From assembly GCF_030161895.1 (NCBI RefSeq), contig NZ_BSVB01000001.1, positions 2,976,001 to 3,040,000 on the forward strand: DNA of 64,000 nt, read 5' to 3'. This DNA is from Pseudolysinimonas kribbensis. Lineage in GTDB: Bacteria; Actinomycetota; Actinomycetes; Actinomycetales; Microbacteriaceae. The notes beneath the pieces are model-generated. The model did not search any database, was not told where the DNA came from, and saw only the letters and a program-made list of their open reading frames with translations. Made by a program: the position numbers and the translations under genes. Positions within the stretch are counted from its first letter, which is position 1. Every line of letters starts with the position of its first letter. Below, one piece after another: positions 1 through 10,428 of this stretch.

Positions 1-699
1 GTCGTCCCAGTGGTGAGCCTGGTGGCGCTCGACGAGCTTGCGCACGACGAGCAGCACCACGAGGAAGACGACGACCGCGCCCACGAAGACGTACCCGAGG
101 AAGTGCAGCTGGCCGACCAGCTGTCGATAGCTGCCCGCGGCGAGCGTGCCGAACGTCACATACAGCGTCGCCCAGATGGCGCACGCGGGAGCCGTCCAGG
201 CCAGGAAGCGGCGGTAACGCATCTCGCCTGCCCCCGCGGAGAGCGGCACGAGGGCGTGCAGCACCGGCAGGAACCGCGAGACGAACACCGCGGGACCGCC
301 GCGGCGGCGCACGTAGCGCTCGGCGCGCGCCCAGTTCCTCTCGCCGATCCGCCGGCCGAGCCGGGAGTGCCGGATGCCGTGGCCGAACCAGCGCCCGAGC
401 GCGAATCCGACGCTCTCGCCGGCCAGCGAACCCGCCACCACGGCGACGAGGAGCGCGACGTACTCCACGGGCGACATGACGGCCGTGCTGGCGACGATGA
501 CGATGGTGTCGCCGGGGACGACGAGCCCGACGAGGATCGAGGTCTCGCAGAACATGCCGACGGCGGCGAGGAGCGTGCGGACCACCGGGTCGACGTGGTG
601 CACGGTCGCGAGGATCCAGAGCAGCAGCTGATTCACCGCGTCGTTGAACCCCGCGAAGAACGATCCGATGGCCGCCAGGACCTCGCCGAGCCAGGTCAT
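1..699 (-). CDS. DedA family membrane protein (3' end outside window)
   Basis: The frame runs open from an ATG at 699 down to base 1 (233 codons, no stop), so the C-terminus lies outside the window. The protein has the DedA/SNARE-associated layout: a hydrophobic N-terminus, a conserved central stretch with ETS, VPGDT and a GE..GF..GRWFG motif around residues 50-105, then an R-rich cytoplasmic stretch, the FVSRFLP motif near residue 141, and two further membrane segments. DedA proteins are inner-membrane proteins involved in lipid carrier recycling and proton-motive-force homeostasis in other bacteria; the substrate here cannot be told. Its ATG overlaps the pabC stop (ATGA), so it is probably translated with pabC from the same transcript. 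Confidence 0.85.
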   Translation of the reverse strand, partial: MTWLGEVLAAIGSFFAGFNDAVNQLLLWILATVHHVDPVVRTLLAAVGMFCETSILVGLVVPGDTIVIVASTAVMSPVEYVALLVAVVAGSLAGESVGFALGRWFGHGIRHSRLGRRIGERNWARAERYVRRRGGPAVFVSRFLPVLHALVPLSAGAGEMRYRRFLAWTAPACAIWATLYVTFGTLAAGSYRQLVGQLHFLGYVFVGAVVVFLVVLLVVRKLVERHQAHHWDD

Positions 700-1492
700 G
701 CCGGCATCACCTCGGGAAGCGGTCGGCGCAGTGCGTCGAGCCGCCGGCGCCACGTCGCGAGGCGCCCCGGTTCGGCGGCGGGCGCGGGACCTCCGGGCCA
801 GCCGGTCACGATCCGGATGCCGTGCAGCGAGTTCAGTGCCCAGATCTCGAACCCGTCGAGGTCGTCGGGCGCGACCCGCTCGTGCCGCACGTCGATGCCG
901 AGCGCCGTCGCGAGCACCACGAGGGCGCCCACGGTGACGCCGGGCAGCTGCGGGATCGCGGTGTCGGGCACGCAGAGCGCGTCGCCGTGCCACCAGGCGA
1001 GGTTCGACGTCGTGGTCTCGGCGACCGATCCGTCGGATGCCAGGAGGACGACGTCGTCGACGCCGCCGGTCCGGGCGGTCGCGCGGATCGCGGCGAGAGC
1101 GTCGAGGTCCGGTCCCTTGATCGTCGGCGCGGATCGGGGATCGGCGCCGCGATGCGTGGCCAGGGTGATGCCGCGGACGCGTTCGGGCGCCGGGCGCACG
1201 CGCAGCGCGAGATCCGGCGCGTCCGCGGTCGTGCCTGCGAGTTCGAGACGCGGGAACCACGCGCCGGTACGGGGAGGGCGGCGAGCGCGGCATCCCAGAA
1301 TGCGGCGCCGTCCGTTCCCGCCCGGGCGGCGACCCCCTGCAGGAACCGGTCGCGGTGCGCGTCCAGCCCGAGTGCCGTGCCGTCCTCGAGCAGCCAGGAG
1401 TCGGCGACCGCCGGCGACCCCGACGGCAGGGCTTCCGCATCGAGCGGTTCGAGCCGTCCGGCGCGCCACCGGAAGGCGCTCGGCGGACTCAT
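696..1492 (-). CDS. pabC: Aminodeoxychorismate lyase-type aminotransferase class IV (frame broken once)
   Basis: A fold-type IV PLP enzyme of about 265 aa once one base is restored. Role by family and context: it converts 4-amino-4-deoxychorismate to p-aminobenzoate and pyruvate for folate synthesis, next to the divergent pabB. Visible features are an N-terminal FRWRAG start, an R.....L..HRDR stretch, and a C-terminal half with VAETTTSNLAW and the PGVT motif typical of class IV aminotransferases. The frame breaks at the GGGG run 1271-1274 (plus strand); a fifth G joins LAALP to RTGAWFPRLEL. The ATG at 1492 lies 7 nt behind a TACCCT -10 element, so the mRNA is probably leaderless. Branched-chain or D-amino-acid aminotransferase is the main alternative, but pabB as neighbour favours PabC. 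Confidence 0.8.
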
Positions 1493-1505
1493 AGGGTCAA
1501 GGGTA
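1492..1505. promoter_or_regulatory. Divergent overlapping leaderless promoters pabC/pabB
   Basis: Plus strand: TAGGGT at 1492-1497, then 7 nt, then the pabB ATG at 1505. Minus strand: TACCCT (1505 to 1500), then 7 nt, then the pabC ATG at 1492. Each hexamer shares its first base with the start codon of the opposite gene. The layout implies both transcripts begin at or next to the AUG. It is inferred from the TANNNT consensus; no -35 element is needed or evident. Confidence 0.6.
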
Positions 1506-2716
1506 TGCACGGGGCCGCGGAACGCATCCCCTCGGGACGGACATCCGGCCCGAGCGTCTGTTCGCCGACCTCGCGGCCGAGCACGAGCACGTGTTCTGGC
1601 TTGACGGCGGCGTCGGGCGCGTGAGCCGGATCGGCGTCGGCAGCGCCGTCGCCCTGGAGCGGGGTGCGGTGCTGCCGGGCGTTCGAGCCGCGCTCGCCGA
1701 CGCGCCCGCCGGCCTGGTCGGCTGGCTCGGCTACGAGCTGCGGTCCGAGACCATGGGGATGCCGCCGTCCCGCCCCCGCGCCTGCCGTCCGCCGCGTTCC
1801 TCCGCGTCGAACGCGAGTACGTGGTCGAGTCGCCGGGCCCACCCACGGGCGCCGCGCCGCCACCGGCACGGCACGAGTCTCCGACCGTCACGCGCCGCGA
1901 CACCGACGCCGCATACCTGGCGAAGATCGCCGCGGCCCAGGAGGCGATCCTCCGCGGCGACGCCTACCTGCTCTGCCTCACGACCGACTACCGCGTCGAC
2001 GGCCCGATCGACCCGCTCGAGACCTACCTCGCGCTGCGGTCCTCGAGCGCGACCGGGCGCGGCGGCATCCTGCGCACCGGCGGTGTGACCCTGCTGAGCG
2101 CGACACCGGAACGCTTTCTGGAGGTCGCCGACGGGATCGTGCGCACCCGTCCGATCAAGGGAACGCGCCGACGGGATGCCGACCCGGCCGAAGACGCCCG
2201 GCTCGCCGCCGAGCTGCTCGCCGACGAGAAGGAGCGCGCCGAGAACGTCATGATCGTCGATCTGATGCGCAACGACCTCGGCAAGGTGTGCGCGCCGGGC
2301 ACGGTCCGCGTGCCGGAGCTGCTCGCCGTGGAGACGCATCCGCAGGTGCATCAGCTCGTCTCGACCGTCGAGGGCCCCTGGCCGCGGGCCGTGACGCGAT
2401 CGACGCCATCGCGGCGTGCTTTCCCGCCGGCTCGATGACCGGCGCCCCCAAGCGGCGCGCGATCGAGCTGCTGGACGAACTCGAGGCGGCCGACCGCGGC
2501 GCCTACGCGGGCGCATTCGGGCGGCTGGGGCCGGACGGGTCGGCGGAGCTGACCATGACCATCCGGACGATCGTGATCGACGACGCCGGTGCCGGATTCG
2601 GCGCCGGCGGAGGGATCACCGTGCTCTCGGATCCCGCCGCCGAGCTCGCCGAGGTGGAGCTGAAGGCCCGGGCGCTGCGGGAGGCTCTGCGAACCCCGGG
2701 CGCTGCGGTTCGTTAG
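1505..2716 (+). CDS. pabB: Aminodeoxychorismate synthase component I (frame broken three times)
   Basis: About 404 aa after restoring three single bases. It is a chorismate-binding enzyme (anthranilate synthase component I/PabB family) that aminates chorismate to 4-amino-4-deoxychorismate with a glutaminase partner not seen here. Signature motifs in the C-terminal half are [40 protein letters not shown] and the closing GAGGGI. Frame breaks lie at CCCC 1528-1531, CCCCC 1773-1777 and CCCC 2375-2378; one extra C at each gives an uninterrupted PabB. Start ATG 1505 is chosen because it follows TAGGGT by 7 nt and joins [13 protein letters not shown] after the first repair. The TAG stop doubles as the start of the leuS -10 hexamer. 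Confidence 0.85.
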
Positions 2717-2719
2717 GCT
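2714..2719 (+). promoter_or_regulatory. Putative -10 element for leuS, overlapping the pabB stop
   Basis: TAGGCT at 2714-2719 matches TANNNT; its first three bases are the pabB stop codon. The leuS ATG follows 35 nt downstream, so a short leader of roughly 28 nt would result. Inferred by analogy with the identical TAGGCT elements in front of holA, panE and the gene at 49661. Confidence 0.45.
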
Positions 2720-2754
2720 GGAACGCCTTCCCCTCGCGAAACGAGAGTCGTCCC

Positions 2755-5305
2755 ATGCCCGAGCAGAGCGCCCACGACGCGGAGTACGACTTCGCCGCGA
2801 TCATGCAGAAGTGGGCGGCGCGCTGGGAGGAGCTTCAGCCGTTCACGGTCGACGGCCCGTCGGATTCGCGGCCGCGCAAGTACGTGCTCGACATGTTCCC
2901 GTACCCGTCGGGCGATCTGCACATGGGGCACGCGGAGGCGTTCGCGTTCGGCGACATCGTCGCGCGCTACTGGCGTCAGCAGGGCTTCAACGTGCTGCAT
3001 CCGATCGGGTGGGACAGCTTCGGCCTGCCCGCCGAGAACGCGGCGATCAAGCGCGGCATCGACCCGCGCGAGTGGACGTACGCCAACATCGCCCAGCAGA
3101 AGGCGAGTTTCCAGAAGTACGGCAACAGCTTCGACTGGAACCGCGAACTGCACACCTCCGACCCCGAGTACTACAAGTGGAACCAGTGGCTGTTCCTCAA
3201 GCTGTACGAGAAGGGGCTGGCGTACCGCAAGGACAGCTGGGTCAACTGGGACCCGGTCGACCAGACGGTGCTCGCGAACGAGCAGGTGCTGCCGGATGGC
3301 ACGAGCGAGCGCTCCGGCGCGGTCGTGATCAAGAAGAAGCTGACCCAGTGGTACTTCCGGATCACCGACTACGCCGACCGGCTGCTCGACGACCTGAACC
3401 AGCTCGAGGGCTCATGGCCGAGCAAGGTCATCGCGATGCAGCGCAACTGGATCGGGCGATCCACCGGCGCCGACGTCGACTTCGTGATCGAGGGCACCCC
3501 GAGAAGGTCACCGTCTTCACCACCCGCCCCGACACGCTGTTCGGTGCGACCTTCATGGTCGTCGCCCCGGATTCCGACCTGGCCGCCGAGCTCGCGGCCG
3601 GTTCCAGCCCCGAGGTGCAGGCGGCGTTCGCCGACTACCTCGAGCAGGTGCAGAAGACCAGCGAGGTCGATCGGCAGGACGCGGGACGGGAGAAGACCGG
3701 CATCCCGCTCGAACGGTATGCGATCAACCCCGTGAACGGCGAGCGGATCCCGGTGTGGACCGCCGACTACGTGCTCGCCGACTACGGGCACGGCGCCGTC
3801 ATGGCGGTGCCCGCGCACGACCAGCGCGACCTGGACTTCGCGCTGAAGTTCGGCCTGCCGGTCAAGGTCGTCGTCGACACGAACGCGGCCGTCACGGGCA
3901 CGATCCCCGTCATCACGCCCGAGATGCTGGAGGAGGGTGCGGAGATCCCGGCTCTCGATCCGGCCGGCACCGGGGTCGCGCTGAACGGCCCGGGCCGGAT
4001 GATCAACTCCGGCCCGCTCGACGGCCTCAGCAAGCAGAACGCGATCTCCCGCGTCATCGACCTGCTCACCGACGCCGGCACCGGTCGCGCCGCGAAGACC
4101 TACCGCCTGCGCGACTGGCTGATCTCGCGGCAGCGATACTGGGGCACGCCGATCCCGATCCTGCACGCCGAGGACGGGTCGCTGCATCCGGTGCCCGAGG
4201 ACCAGCTGCCGCTCGAGCTGCCGCCCACCGAGGGCCTCGACCTGAAGCCCAGGGCCAGTCGCCGCTCGGCGCGGCGACGGAGTGGGTGCAGACCACGCTG
4301 CCCGACGGCCGGCCGGCCCGTCGCGATCCGGACACGATGGACACGTTCGTCGACAGCTCCTGGTACTTCCTGCGCTACCTCGACCCGCACGACGACACCC
4401 GCGCCTTCGAGCCGGCGGATGCGGAGAAGTGGGCGCCCGTCGACCAGTACGTCGGCGGGGTCGAGCACGCGATCCTGCACCTGCTGTACGCGCGCTTCAT
4501 CACGAAGGTGCTGTTCGACCTCGGCTACGTGAGCTTCACCGAGCCCTTCAGCGCCGTGCTGAACCAGGGCATGGTCCTCATGGACGGCTCGAAGATGTCG
4601 AAGTCGAAGGGCAACCTCGTCGAGTTCGCGAGCGAGCTGCGCGAGCACGGTGCCGACGCGCTGCGGCTGACGCTGGCGTTCGCCGGGCCGCCGGAGGACG
4701 ACATCGACTGGGCCGACGTGTCGCCCACCGGCTCCACCAAGTTCCTCGCGCGCGCCTGGCGCATCTCCGGCGAGATCACCTCGCCGACCGACGTGGAGTG
4801 GAAGGGCGGGGATGCCGCGCTGCGCCGTGCGACGCACCACCTGCTCGCCGACGCGCCGGGGCTGCTCGAGGCGTTCAAGTTCAACGTCGTGGTCGCGCGG
4901 CTCATGGAGCTCGTGAACCAGATCCGTAAGACGATCGACTCCGGGCCGGGCGCGGCGGATCCCGCGGTGCGGGAGGCGATCGAGGCGGTCACGGTGCTGC
5001 TGTCCCTGTTCGCGCCGTACACCGCCGAGGACATGTGGGAGCGGCTCGGGCATCCGGCATCGGTCGCGTTCGCCGGGCTGCGCAAGCCCGATCCGACGCT
5101 GCTGGTCGAGGAGTCGGTGACCGCGATCGTGCAGGTCGACGGCAAGGTGCGCGATCGGCTCGAGGTCTCGCCGACCATCGCCGCCGACGAGCTCGAGGCG
5201 CTCGCGCGGGCATCGGCCGCCGTCGCCCGGGTGGTGGGCGATCGCGAGATCGTCAACGTGATCGTGCGGGCGCCGCGCGTCGTCAACATCGCGACCCGGA
5301 GCTGA
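2755..5305 (+). CDS. leuS: Leucyl-tRNA synthetase (frame broken twice)
   Basis: Class I synthetase charging tRNA-Leu, about 850 aa when repaired, the normal bacterial length. The HIGH motif is HMGH near residue 59, the editing domain follows ([11 protein letters not shown]), the zinc/anticodon-side region contains DSSWYFLRY, and KMSKS sits near residue 613 in [11 protein letters not shown]. Frame breaks are at CCCC 3497-3500 (a fifth C restores the TPEKVTVF reading) and near 4248-4254, where CCCAGGG lacks one base (probably KPQGQSPL or KPKGQSPL). The ATG at 2755 begins [13 protein letters not shown], typical of actinobacterial LeuRS. An essential gene broken twice argues for assembly error. 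Confidence 0.95.
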
Positions 5306-5364
5306 TCGTCCCCACCCGCTGAGCGCGGCGCCGCCCCGAGCGCGGTGCTGTCTAGCGTGCTCGA

Positions 5365-6006
5365 GTGAGCGCGTCTCCGGCACCCGACCCCCGCCGCGCC
5401 CGGTTGCGCGCGGGTGCCGGGGCCGCGCTCGTACTCGTGCTGCTGGGCCTCGCGGCGGCCGTGCTCGTGACGGCGCTCACCCCGCACGGCGGCACAACGG
5501 TGGTGGCGCCGACGACCGGCGCGGCGCCCGGGTCGAGCGGAGCTCCGCCGGGGATCGTCGCCTCGCCGAGCCCGGGCGTGCTGTACGTGCAGGTGGTCGG
5601 CCAGGTCGTGCATCCCGGCCTCTACGAGGTGCGCGACGGCGATCGGGTGATGGACGCCGTCGTCGCCGCCGGCGGGTTCACCTCCTCCGCCGATCGCGCG
5701 GGCATCAACCTCGCCCGCGTCGTCGCCGACGGCGAGCAGCTGGTCGTTCCGGCGGTGGGCGAGGCGCCGCCGGTGGGTGCCGGTGCCGGCACCGGGGGTG
5801 CCGCCGCTCCCGGCGCGAAGGTCAACGTCAACACCGCCGACGCGACAGCCCTCGAGACGCTGCCGCGGGTGGGTCCGGCGATGGCGCAGCGGATCATCGA
5901 CTGGCGCACCAAGAACGGACGCTTCCGTTCCATTCAGGACCTGCGCAGCGTGAGCGGCATCGGCGACGCGACCTTCGCACAGCTCGAGCCCCTCGTCACG
6001 GTGTGA
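5365..6006 (+). CDS. comEA: ComEA family DNA-binding competence protein
   Basis: A 213-aa membrane-anchored protein. A transmembrane helix lies at about residues 16-36, a Pro/Gly/Ser linker follows, then an SLBB-type domain at about 72-130 (VQVVGQVVHPGLYEVRDGD) and a C-terminal double helix-hairpin-helix at about 150-213 (VNVNTADATALETLPRVG). The family binds incoming double-stranded DNA outside the membrane and passes it to ComEC, encoded 3 nt downstream. Whether this strain takes up DNA is unknown; no pilus genes are in the window. Start is GTG 5365 behind TAGCGT (5353-5358) with 6 nt between, which suggests a leaderless mRNA. Confidence 0.9.
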   Translation: MSASPAPDPRRARLRAGAGAALVLVLLGLAAAVLVTALTPHGGTTVVAPTTGAAPGSSGAPPGIVASPSPGVLYVQVVGQVVHPGLYEVRDGDRVMDAVVAAGGFTSSADRAGINLARVVADGEQLVVPAVGEAPPVGAGAGTGGAAAPGAKVNVNTADATALETLPRVGPAMAQRIIDWRTKNGRFRSIQDLRSVSGIGDATFAQLEPLVTV

Positions 6007-6009
6007 CCG

Positions 6010-8359
6010 GTGACCGATCTCCGGCTGCTGCCCGCGGCGCTCGCCGCCTGGTTGGTCGCGGGCATCGGCATCGGGCTGCCCGGCTGGGCGAACGGGGTCC
6101 TCGCCCTCGGATGCGCAGCCGCGGCCGTCGCCTGCGCGCTCATCGCGCGCGGGGTGCGCTCGGTGCTCGCGCTCGCTGCGATCGCCCTCGTCGGGGGAGC
6201 GATCATCGGGGCGGCGGTCGCCGCGCAGGTGCCCGGCCGATCGCCGCATGTCCTCGTGGAGGCCGCGCATTCCGGGCGCACGGTCACGTTGCGGCTCGAG
6301 GCGACGTCGCTGGCGACCGCGGGCCGTCTGGCGGCGACCGCGCTCTCCGCCACGGTGGGCGACCAGACGACGACGACCTCGACGCCGGTGCTCGTGATGG
6401 GCGAGCCCGAGGACCACGCCCTCGATCGGGTCCGCATCGGCGAGACCCTGCGCATCGACGCCGCGGTGCGCCCGGGCGACGTCGGCGACACGGTCGCGTA
6501 CCTGGTGTTCCCCGCGGATCACCGACCGAGGTCGCCCCGCCCCTGGCATGCTCGAGGCGGCCGATCACGTGCGCGTGGCGCTCGTCCGCGCCACCGCCGG
6601 GCTCCCGGGCGACGGCGGCGACCTCCTGCCGGGGCTCGCGATCGGCGACACCGCCCAGGTCTCGCCCCGGCTCACGGCCGAGATGAAGGCGTCGTCGCTC
6701 ACCCACCTCACCGCCGTGTCGGGTGCCAACTGCGCGATCGTGGTCGGGCTCGTGCTCTGGGCGGCGTCCGCGATCGGGCTCCCGCGGATGGTGCGGCTCG
6801 CCGTGGCGCTGCTCGCGCTCGTCGGATTCGTCGTGCTGGTCACGCCGCAGGGTTCGGTGATCCGCGCGGCGGTCATGGCGGCGGTCGCGCTGACCGCCAT
6901 CGCGCTCGGACGGGCGGGGCGCGGCCTCCCGCTGCTCTGCATCGCGGTGATCGTGCTGCTCACGACGGACCCCTGGCTCGCGCGGGACTACGGGTTCGCG
7001 CTCTCCGCGCTCGCGACCGGCGGCCTCCTGCTGCTGGCCGCGCCCATCGCCCGTTCGATCGCGCGCCTGCTGCCGAACCGGCTGGCGCTGCTGCTCGCCG
7101 TGCCGATCGCGGCGCAGCTGGCCTGCCAGCCGGTGATCCTGCTGCTGAACCCGGCGCTGCCGGTGTACGGGATCGCGGCCAACCTGCTCGCGGAACCCGC
7201 GGCTCCGCTCGTCACGGTCCTCGGTCTGGCGGCGTGCGCAACCGCAGCCGTGCTGCCCGGGCTGGCATCGGCGATCGGATGGCTCGCGTGGCTTCCGGCC
7301 TCGTGGATCGCCGCGGTCGCCCGGTTCTTCGCCCACCTGCCGGGCGCCCAGAGCCCGTGGCCGCCCGGGGTGATCGGCATCCTCCTGCTGATCGCGGTGA
7401 CGGTCCTCGCGCTGGTCGCGGTGCTGGGCGGGTCGCCCGCTCGGCTGCGCCGGCTCGCACGCGCCGCCCTCGTCGTCGGGGTGGTGGGGTATCTCGCGAG
7501 CGTCGCGGGCATCCACGTCGTCACGGTGGCGGGACGCCCCGCGGACTGGGAGTTCGGCCTGTGCGACATCGGCCAGGGCGACGCGACCCTCATCCGCAGC
7601 GGTGGCGAGATCGCCCTGGTCGACACCGGCCCCGACCCGAAGCCCCTCGCGGTGTGCCTCAGCGACCTCGGCATCGACCACATCGACCTCCTGGTGCTGA
7701 CGCACTACGACCTCGACCATGTCGGAGGCACCGACGCCGTGGTCGGCAAGGTCGACCGCGCGCTCATCGGACCGCCGAGCGATCCGGGCGACCACCGGCT
7801 CGCCTCCGAGCTGCGGGCCGGGGGCGCCCGGGTCGATCAGGTGAGCATCGGCGTGCACGGGGTGCTGGGTGCGCTCCGCTGGGATGTCGTCTGGCCGCCG
7901 GATACCGGCGTCGAGCCGGGCAACCCCGCGAGCGTGACGATCACGATCACGCCGGGGGAGGGTTGCCCGGCCTGCCTCTCCGGCATCCTCCTCGGGGATC
8001 TGGGCGAGGAGTCCCAGGACCGCCTCCTCGGGCTGATGCATCCGGGCCACGTGGATGTCGTGAAGGTCGCGCATCACGGCTCGGCCGACCAGTCTCCCGA
8101 GCTGTACGCGGCACTGCACCCGACGCTCGGCCTGATCGGCGTCGGCGCAGGCAACGACTACGGGCATCCGACCGCGAAGCTGCTCGGCATTCTGACGGCG
8201 AACGGCATCCGGCCGCTGCGCACCGACCTCGACGGGATGGTGCTGGTCGCCCCCGGTGCGCAGCCCCACGAGGCGGTGGTCTGGAAGCAGAAGCCGGGCG
8301 GAGACGAAGCGACCCTCACCGGACCGGAGCTGACCGCGCGTGACGGTCCGACGAAATAG
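6010..8359 (+). CDS. comEC: ComEC/Rec2 DNA uptake channel (frame broken twice)
   Basis: Polytopic membrane protein, about 783 aa when repaired, proposed to carry single-stranded DNA across the membrane. The N-terminus has several hydrophobic helices, the Competence domain contains HLTAVSGANC, and the C-terminal metallo-beta-lactamase domain shows DIGQGDATLI, the LTHYDLDHVGG metal-binding motif and KVAHHGS. Frame breaks occur near 6514-6517 (GCGGATC lacks one base, probably a third G) and at CCCC 6540-6543 (should be five). After repair the reading is continuous: FPAGSPTEVAPPPGMLEAAD. GTG 6010 starts 3 nt behind the comEA stop. The TAG stop at 8357-8359 is also the beginning of the holA -10 element. 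Confidence 0.9.
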
Positions 8360-8362
8360 GCT
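8357..8362 (+). promoter_or_regulatory. Leaderless -10 element of holA overlapping the comEC stop
   Basis: TAGGCT at 8357-8362, 6 nt spacer, ATG at 8369. The first three bases are the comEC stop codon. The spacing implies transcription begins at the holA AUG. Confidence 0.5.
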
Positions 8363-8368
8363 GGCGGC

Positions 8369-9404
8369 ATGGCGGCTCCGGCGCGACGATCGAGCTCGCG
8401 GGGCGCCGCGGCGCCGAAGGCGTCGATCCCGCAGCTGCCCTGGGACCGCGTGCGACCGGCGCCCGTGGTGCTGGTGAGCGGCACCGAGACGGTGCTGGCC
8501 GACCGCGCCATCCGGCTGCTGCGCGACACGCTGCGGGCGGAGGATCCGACGCTCGAGGTGTCCGATCTCGACGCGAGCGCGTACGCGCCGGGCGAGCTGA
8601 TCACGCTGGCGAGCCCCTCGCTGTTCGCCGAGCCGCGTCTGCTCCGCGTCGAGGGTGTCGAGAAGACCGGCGACGCCTTCCTCGAGGAGGCGCTCGCCTA
8701 CCTCGCCAGCCCGGCCGACGACACGTACCTGGTCCTGCGGCATGCAGGGGGCGTGCGGGGCAAGAAGCTCCTCGATGCGATCCGCGGGGGACTCGGCGGC
8801 GGTATCGAGATCGTCTGCGCCGAGCTCAAGCGCGACGCCGACAAGCTCGACTTCGTCGCCGCGGAATTCCAGGCGGCGCATCGCCGGATCACCGGGGAGC
8901 GCAGCGCGCGCTCGTGTCCGCGTTCAGCGACGACCTCGCGGAGCTCGCGGCCGCCTGTCAGCAGTTGCTCGCCGACACCGACAGCGAGATCACCGAGGCG
9001 ACGGTGGACAAGTACTACGGCGGCCGGGTCGAGACGACGGCGTTCGCCGTCGCGGATGCCGCCATCGCCGGCCGGCATGGTGAGGCGCTGGGGCTGCTCC
9101 GGCACGCACTCGCCTCCGGCGCGGACCCGGTGCCGGTGGTCGCGGCGTTCGCGAGCAAGGTGCGCACGATGGCGAAGGTCGCGGGCACGCGCGGGGGTCG
9201 AATCAGCTCGCGCAACAGCTCGGCCTCGCGCCCTGGCAGATCGACCGCGCGCGCCGAGACCTCCAGGGCTGGACCGACGAGGGCCTCGGCCGCGTCATCG
9301 AGTCGCTGGCCGACGCCGACGCCCAGGTCAAGGGCGCCGGCCGCGATCCCGTCTATGCCCTCGAGCGCATGGTCGGGATCGTCGCCGCCCGCGGGGAACG
9401 GTGA
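8369..9404 (+). CDS. holA: DNA polymerase III delta subunit (frame broken twice)
   Basis: Clamp-loader subunit, about 345 aa when repaired. It opens the beta clamp within the DnaX complex. Recognisable stretches are VVLVSGTETVLADRAI near residue 30, EPRLLRVEGVEKTG around 90, a central YLVLRHAGGVRGKKLLDAI, and a C-terminal collar-type domain ending VYALERMVGIVAARGER. Frame breaks are at GGGG 8894-8897 (fifth G restores GAQRALVSAFSDDL) and GGGGG 9193-9197 (sixth G restores RGGSNQLAQQLGL). Position directly after comEA-comEC is the standard one for holA in Gram-positive bacteria. The ATG is preceded by TAGGCT at 6 nt, so it likely has its own leaderless transcript. Confidence 0.9.
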
Positions 9405-9435
9405 GCACGAGCGGGGCGGCCGAGTTCCCGGTCGC

Positions 9436-9909
9436 CTACGCCGGCAGGAATCTCGCCGGCCCGTCCTCGAGTGCGGTGTCGATGCGCCAGCGCATCTCGT
9501 CCGTCATCGGCGGGAGCGAGTCGAGCCGGTACCAGCCGACCTCGCTCGCCTCGCCGTCGGCCGGATGCGGCGCACCGGAGACGTACCGGCACTCGAAGGT
9601 GAGGTCGAGATACCGGCTGCGATCTCCGTTCTCGTACATGATGTCGGGAGTCACCGAGGTCGACGCCAGCCGTGCGACCCGGATGACGACGCCCGTCTCC
9701 TCGAGTGCCTCGCGCGCCGCGGCGACCGCCGGCTGCTCGCCCGGATCGATGATCCCCGTGACGGGGGTCCAGGCTCCGTTGTCGGCGCGGCGGATGAGCA
9801 GCACCCGCTCCCGGGCGTCATCGAGCACGACAGCCGTGACCCCCGAGAGCCACAGGGGTGCGTGTCCGATCCGCTCTCGCAGCTCGAGCACGAAGTCGGG
9901 TACGGCCAT
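9436..9909 (-). CDS. Nudix hydrolase
   Basis: 157 aa, a single Nudix domain. The Nudix box is clear at about residues 50-75: GIIDPGEQ, then REALEETGV, which fits GX5EX7REUXEEXGU. The family cleaves nucleoside diphosphates linked to another group; the substrate cannot be read from the sequence, though ADP-ribose or oxidised nucleotides are common for this size. ATG 9909 is preceded on the minus strand by TAGCGT (9921 to 9916) and a 6-nt spacer, so the mRNA is probably leaderless. It converges on holA with a 31-bp gap. Confidence 0.85.
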   Translation of the reverse strand: MAVPDFVLELRERIGHAPLWLSGVTAVVLDDARERVLLIRRADNGAWTPVTGIIDPGEQPAVAAAREALEETGVVIRVARLASTSVTPDIMYENGDRSRYLDLTFECRYVSGAPHPADGEASEVGWYRLDSLPPMTDEMRWRIDTALEDGPARFLPA

Positions 9910-9960
9910 CCGTCCACGCTAACGGCACACCGCCCTCGCATTCGCCGTCCCCCGATACGC

Positions 9961-9994
9961 GAAGGGCCCCGCACCACCCGGTGCGGGGCCCTTC
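9961..9994 (-). terminator. Hairpin terminator behind rpsT
   Basis: Perfect 15-bp stem (9961-9975 with 9980-9994) and a 4-nt ACCC loop, starting 13 nt after the rpsT stop. No U-tract follows on either side, as is usual for actinobacterial terminators. Confidence 0.8.
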
Positions 9995-10007
9995 GACGAG
10001 AACGTGG

Positions 10008-10268
10008 TTACAGGCTCGCGACGGCCTTCGAGATCGCCGACTTGCGGTTGGCGGCCTGGTTGGCGTGGATGACGCCCTTGCTCGTCGCCTTGTCGAGCTT
10101 CTTGGTGGCGACCTTCAAAGCGGCCGACGCCTTGTCCTTGTCGCCGGCGGTGATCGCCTCGCGCGTGGCGCGGATGGCGGTCTTGAGCTCGCTCTTGACG
10201 GCCTTGTTGCGCTCCTGCGCCTTCTTGTTGGTGCCGATGCGCTTGATCTGCGACTTGATGTTGGCCAT
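10008..10268 (-). CDS. rpsT: 30S ribosomal protein S20
   Basis: 86-aa basic protein beginning [18 protein letters not shown], the classic S20 start, and ending [14 protein letters not shown]. It binds 16S rRNA early in small-subunit assembly. ATG 10268 is chosen over upstream in-frame codons because of this conserved N-terminus and the AAGGA ribosome-binding site 5 nt before it. It is monocistronic, with its own terminator (9961-9994) and a neighbouring terminator upstream (10384-10420). Facing holA from the opposite strand is a common arrangement in Actinobacteria. Confidence 0.97.
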   Translation of the reverse strand: MANIKSQIKRIGTNKKAQERNKAVKSELKTAIRATREAITAGDKDKASAALKVATKKLDKATSKGVIHANQAANRKSAISKAVASL

Positions 10269-10383
10269 GCGTGTCCTTACGTCTACTGCGTCGAGTGGAG
10301 GTGCCGTTCGCGGTAGAGGGCGCGATCGGCGAACCGCGCGGTGGGACGCACGGGAAACCAAGGGGCTACGTTACCAGCCAATC

Positions 10384-10420
10384 GACGCGGGAGGAACGCC
10401 GGTGACGTTCCTCCCGCGTC
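10384..10420 (-). terminator. Hairpin terminator behind the surface protein gene
   Basis: Perfect inverted repeat of 15 bp (10384-10398 with 10406-10420), 7-nt loop, 9 nt after the stop of the minus-strand gene. It would separate that transcript from rpsT. Confidence 0.8.
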
Positions 10421-10428
10421 GTGGAGCG

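Noticed and set aside
6284-8881. 865-codon open frame on the minus strand opposite comEC
   Set aside because: It is an antisense shadow of GC-rich coding DNA: Arg/Gly/His-rich, without domains, and fully overlapped by comEC and holA, whose products are recognisable.
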